Shown piece by piece: positions 8,918 to 11,049 of a stretch of DNA of 11,049 nucleotides (its first letter is position 1; each line of letters begins with the position of its first letter). Source of the stretch: an uncultured Acidobacteriota bacterium. GTDB taxonomy: Bacteria > Acidobacteriota > Blastocatellia > RBC074. A program made the position numbers and the translations under genes. The stretch covers positions 1-11,049 of the forward strand of contig CALBSU010000285.1 in assembly GCA_937967285.1 (NCBI GenBank), written 5' to 3'. The notes under the pieces are model-generated. The model saw only the letters and a list, made by a program, of their open reading frames with translations, had not been told where the DNA came from and ran no database searches.

Positions 8918-9241
8918 ATCCGCTGCCTCCTCTGAAGCAATCAAAAGGTTAGACTGATCCTGGTGATTTGAGAATTACTGCTTTGGGTGAGGGGTACCGA
9001 AAAACGGGCAGTCGCAGAAACTGAGACTATGGTTTGAAGTCTTTGGACGACGTAACTCTTAAACGCGAGCGGATCTGCAACCAGCCCGCCGTCGAATTAC
9101 GTTGACTGATTGGAATGCGTGATGATCGTAGGCCGTTAAGGCGACTTAGTCAAGCAGCGGTTCGGCTAATTGCCGACAGATAAGAATATTTAGATATCGG
9201 CATTGTGGGCGTATCCGCTTCTCTGACTTCTGCGAACAGAG
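8918..9241 (-). other. Intergenic region between the GNAT unit and the tail-collar operon
   Basis: These 324 bases contain no convincing reading frame on either strand. They hold a small perfect inverted repeat TCGGC-TAATT-GCCGA (9162-9176), a candidate promoter (9125-9153) and the AGGAGG site of tail-collar protein A (about 8926-8932). No strong terminator for the upstream GNAT gene is visible, so readthrough from the acetyltransferase unit is possible. Confidence 0.6.
9125..9153 (-). promoter_or_regulatory. Candidate promoter of the tail-collar operon
   Basis: On the minus strand TTGACT (-35, 9153-9148, 5 of 6 matches) is separated by 17 nt from TACGAT (-10, 9130-9125, 4 of 6). A small dyad at 9162-9176 lies just upstream, where an operator or activator site could be. 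A start near 9118 would give a leader of roughly 200 nt. Confidence 0.4.
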
Positions 9242-9763
9242 TTAAATTCGCGCATCCGGCGATCCGGTCCGATTGCGCCAGCTGTAGAGGATATGAAACC
9301 CGTTCGTCTCCACGGGCCTGAAACCGAGTCGTTCGAACAGACTCCTTGACCTGGCGCCATCGCCGATCGACTCAAGATAGATGGTCAAACTTTTGCCGTC
9401 GCGGGATGCTTCACGCATCAGTTCACCGATTATCGGCGAACCTGTTCCCCTCCCGCGATGCTCGGGCAGAAGACTGATGTCGAGAATGCGAATCTCGTCG
9501 CTGCGACGGTCGACGTAAATCCGTCCAACCGGATTGCCCTCGACTTCGATGATCAGATGCTCGGCGGCCGGGTACTTCGACTGATAATGTCCGAGTTGCG
9601 CCGCATGCTGTGATCTGACGAAGGCCTCGCGCTGCTGATCGCTCCACGGAGCCATCGCCAGTTCGCTTTCGCGCGTTGAGCGGTACAGCCCGACCAGGAA
9701 TTCTTCGTCCGCATCCAGAAACGGGCGCAGTGCGAACCCGTAATTCTGATTCTCGCGACTCAT
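9242..9763 (-). CDS. GNAT family N-acetyltransferase (second in unit)
   Basis: This 173-aa protein has the full GNAT core. Seen: LRPFLDADEEFLVGLY at the N-terminus (12-27, beta1-alpha1), a helical WSDQQREAF segment (40-48), HLIIEVEGNPVGRIYVDRRS (69-88), motif A ILDISLLPEHRGRGTGSP (93-110) with acetyl-CoA pyrophosphate-binding R-G-R-G-T-G at 103-108, and motif B around RSLFERLGFRPVE (140-152). It should transfer an acetyl group from acetyl-CoA to an amine; the acceptor is unknown. It is a clear paralogue of the GNAT encoded two genes upstream (shared LRP, DE-FL--LY, VGR, DI-L-P--RGRG-G, LGF). Its ATG overlaps the TGA of the DUF6916 gene by four bases (ATGA), so translation is coupled. Position upstream of tail-collar genes suggests a link to them, which is inference. 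Confidence 0.93.
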   Translation of the reverse strand: MSRENQNYGFALRPFLDADEEFLVGLYRSTRESELAMAPWSDQQREAFVRSQHAAQLGHYQSKYPAAEHLIIEVEGNPVGRIYVDRRSDEIRILDISLLPEHRGRGTGSPIIGELMREASRDGKSLTIYLESIGDGARSRSLFERLGFRPVETNGFHILYSWRNRTGSPDARI

Positions 9764-10068
9764 TGCTCGACAGACCTCATGCGATTGAAGACCGCTTCGC
9801 AGGTCAATCCGGAATCATCCAGCGCGACCGGAACCAGAAACACCAGGCCCTCACCAAGCTCATCGTGATGAAGCATCCAGGTTCCCTGACTGCGTGGCGC
9901 ATCGGCCGGGCCAAGAAAGGTCAGCACGAACTGCTCCTGCTTCTCCGACGGCGATTTATCGACTACCCCGATCAGCTCAAACTCCATTTGGGAGCCGTCT
10001 TCCATCCGGGCGGTAAACTTCGTATTGAGACACCCGGCATAGTCTTCATAATGCAAAGAATCCAGCAC
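9760..10068 (-). CDS. DUF6916 family small protein
   Basis: This 102-aa protein starts at a GTG (10068), with AAGGAGA about ten nucleotides upstream inside the end of the preceding gene. No ATG precedes the conserved LHYEDYAGCLNTKFTARM opening. The core is ELIGVVDKS (32-40), QFVLTFLGPADAP (46-58), QGTWMLHHDELGEGLVFLVP (61-80) and the C-terminal EAVFNRM. This pattern of F-L-F-GP, QG-W-L-H--LG and FLVPV is what I recall for DUF6916, a family often seen next to tail-collar proteins. It has no signal peptide or membrane segment, so it should be cytoplasmic. It is sandwiched between two paralogous GNATs, 6 nt after one and overlapping the next by 4 nt. The function is unknown; a chaperone or assembly role for the tail-collar proteins is possible. 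Confidence 0.85.
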   Translation of the reverse strand: MLDSLHYEDYAGCLNTKFTARMEDGSQMEFELIGVVDKSPSEKQEQFVLTFLGPADAPRSQGTWMLHHDELGEGLVFLVPVALDDSGLTCEAVFNRMRSVEQ

Positions 10069-10074
10069 CTTGGT

Positions 10075-10584
10075 TCAATCTCCTTTGATTTCTTCGTTCC
10101 GGCTCGGCGGTCGCCTGATCATCAGCCAGTATACGCCCTCGTCGCCGGCGATCTCGAATCCGAGTCGCCCGTACAATCGCTGAGCCCGATTGGACTTCTC
10201 GACGTGAAGTGTAACCGATCTGCCGGAGCGCTCCGCATCATCCAGCACATGAGCGATCAGTTCAGCACCGATTCCGCGGCCGCGACAGTCCGGGATCAGC
10301 GCGATATCCACGATGATGATCTGATCTTCAAATTGCGTCAGGAACAGTCGACCGACAGGTCTTCCGTCTTCCAGGATGATCCGGTCGTCCTTGTTCGGAT
10401 AGGCGTCATAATGGGCACGCCGGCTTCTGTATTGCAGATCCAGAAAAGATTGCCGCTGAGCCTCATCCCAGCCCCAGGCGTCCATTTCTTCAGCCCGGGT
10501 ACCGGCATACAGATCGAAGAGGAATCCTTCGTCGCCGGGCTCCGCCGGACGCAGCAGGATCCCTGTCACTTGATATCGAGTCAT
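10075..10584 (-). CDS. GNAT family N-acetyltransferase (first in unit)
   Basis: This protein is 169 aa from ATG 10584. It contains ILLRPAEPGDEGFLFDLYAG (9-28), WDEAQRQSFLDLQYRSRRAH (39-58), RIILEDGRPVGRLFLTQFED (68-87), motif A IIIVDIALIPDCRGRGIGAE (89-108) with R-G-R-G-I-G at 101-106, and SNRAQRLYGRLGFEIAGDEG (131-150) for motif B and the LGF turn. The fold and acetyl-CoA site are intact; the acceptor is unknown. A TTG 18 nt upstream could extend it, but there is no Shine-Dalgarno there and the paralogue begins near LRP, so ATG is preferred. No strong ribosome site precedes the ATG, and a promoter -10 lies just before it, so the message may be leaderless. It heads the GNAT-DUF6916-GNAT unit; its last codons (AAA GGA GAT TGA) serve as the ribosome site of the DUF6916 gene. 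Confidence 0.92.
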   Translation of the reverse strand: MTRYQVTGILLRPAEPGDEGFLFDLYAGTRAEEMDAWGWDEAQRQSFLDLQYRSRRAHYDAYPNKDDRIILEDGRPVGRLFLTQFEDQIIIVDIALIPDCRGRGIGAELIAHVLDDAERSGRSVTLHVEKSNRAQRLYGRLGFEIAGDEGVYWLMIRRPPSRNEEIKGD

Positions 10585-10590
10585 CCGGTA

Positions 10591-10620
10591 TTTATCCGGC
10601 AATCGGTCCGGTCAGGTCAA
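10591..10620 (-). promoter_or_regulatory. Candidate promoter of the GNAT-DUF6916-GNAT unit, possibly leaderless
   Basis: On the minus strand TTGACC (-35, 10620-10615) is followed by an 18-nt spacer and GATAAA (-10, 10596-10591). Only TACCGG separates the -10 from the ATG at 10584, so transcription would begin at or within a base or two of the start codon. That agrees with the absence of a Shine-Dalgarno. Prediction only. Confidence 0.4.
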
Positions 10621-10693
10621 TAAAAAAACAGGGCCAACGACTGAAAGTCAAATGAATCCTGTTCATAACCACTCTGAACGCTGTTTCCCACAA

Positions 10694-10794
10694 GAGGGAT
10701 AATCGCAAAGGCCGCAAAAGTGGTAAAGGAGAATTAGCGGCCTTTGCGGCTAATTCTCCTTTGCCACCTTTGCGGCCTTTGCGATTGATCCCTC
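10694..10794. repeat. Long near-perfect inverted repeat with 9-nt internal periodicity
   Basis: The left arm 10694-10738 (45 nt) and right arm 10749-10794 (46 nt) are reverse complements except for one single-base bulge and two mismatches, with a 10-nt loop GGCCTTTGCG. Each arm contains successive 9-nt units of the form CGCAAAGGC, CGCAAAAGT, GGTAAAGGA. It lies between the stop of the upstream gene (10815) and the GNAT promoter. No T-run follows the stem on the minus strand, so it is not a standard intrinsic terminator. It resembles an intergenic palindromic repeat that could occur in many genomic copies. The 68-residue frame across it (Lys/Arg/Gly-rich) is an artefact of the repeat. Confidence 0.88.
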
Positions 10795-10814
10795 TCAATC
10801 AATTTGATGAGGCA

Positions 10815-11049
10815 CTAACACCCGGCCGGGAAGACCGGGATGGTGTAGCTCATCGACGAAGTCGTAGTCAGCACATGCAGGTTATGCCCCTGGTTGAAGG
10901 CGTTGCCTGCCGCCGCGGCGTTCGGGTTGAAGTTGATCATCGAGCCCGTCATTCCGAACGCTCCGCCCGTCTGCCACAGCTTCATCCATCCGCCCCGGCC
11001 GGCCGGGATGAACTGCTCGAACCTCGGCACCGTCCGCGGCGCGGTGTTG
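10815..11049 (-). CDS. C-terminal end of an exported protein, partial at right edge
   Basis: The last 77 codons are visible, ending in TAG at 10815-10817; the frame is open to the edge. The sequence includes [60 protein letters not shown] and [18 protein letters not shown] start inside the window (GTG at 11030) is unlikely because the frame continues upstream with similar composition. The short strands, Gly/Asn/Ala richness and terminal cysteine fit an exported beta-rich domain. From memory, endings of the type [11 protein letters not shown] and YTIPVFPP-C close the same C-terminal module whose beginning is seen in the giant protein at the left edge, so the two may be paralogous surface proteins; this cannot be checked inside the window. 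Confidence 0.7.
   Translation of the reverse strand, partial: NTAPRTVPRFEQFIPAGRGGWMKLWQTGGAFGMTGSMINFNPNAAAAGNAFNQGHNLHVLTTTSSMSYTIPVFPAGC

Noticed and set aside
9676..10623. Plus-strand frame of 315 codons opposite the GNAT and DUF6916 genes
   Set aside because: All three minus-strand genes have clear family motifs and coupled starts; the plus frame has none.
10592..10798. Minus-strand 68-codon Lys/Arg/Gly-rich frame
   Set aside because: It is produced by the 9-nt periodic inverted repeat and matches no protein family that I recognise.

Overview
All genes in this 11 kb window lie on the minus strand, so transcription runs from high to low coordinates. The sequence looks like a chromosomal region of a moderately GC-rich environmental Gram-negative-type bacterium. 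The extracellular repeat protein, with its distinctive C-terminal motif, and the trio of small tail-collar proteins next to a DUF6916 gene resemble what I remember from Acidobacteriota (Blastocatellia-like). That assignment is inference; no rRNA or marker gene is present.

Layout in transcription order. (1) 11049-10815 is the last 77 codons of a gene entering from the right, probably another secreted surface protein. (2) 10814-10585 is intergenic. It holds a near-perfect inverted repeat with 45/46-nt arms (10694-10794) and a candidate promoter at 10591-10620. (3) 10584-9242 is a compact unit of GNAT acetyltransferase, DUF6916 protein and a second, paralogous GNAT. The first two are 6 nt apart and the last two overlap by 4 nt (ATGA). 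(4) 9241-8918 is a 324-nt gap with a candidate promoter. (5) 8917-7383 is a tight operon of three paralogous tail-collar (microcystin-dependent-protein-like) proteins of 166, 166 and 170 aa. Gaps are 9 and 11 nt, and each gene has a good Shine-Dalgarno sequence. (6) 7382-7040 contains a strong hairpin (7301-7371) directly after the operon and a long leader for the next gene. (7) 7039 to the left edge is one uninterrupted reading frame of 2,346 codons that continues out of the window.

The giant gene encodes a secreted protein. Its order is signal peptide, DUF11-like domain, Ig/cadherin-like domain, a right-handed beta-helix of about 650 residues, a linker, seven tandem repeats of about 125 residues with two cysteines each, further Ig-like domains, and the start of a conserved C-terminal region. 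Repeats 2-4 and 5-7 form a duplicated three-repeat unit with a net period of exactly 1,125 nt. The long plus-strand open frames across this repeat region are antisense shadows.

The most system-like part is the GNAT-DUF6916-GNAT unit followed by three tail-collar paralogues, with no other phage structural, lysis, integrase or packaging genes in the window. It may be a small cytoplasmically made trimeric fibre or adhesin set with dedicated modifying enzymes. Its function is unknown and that reading is inference.
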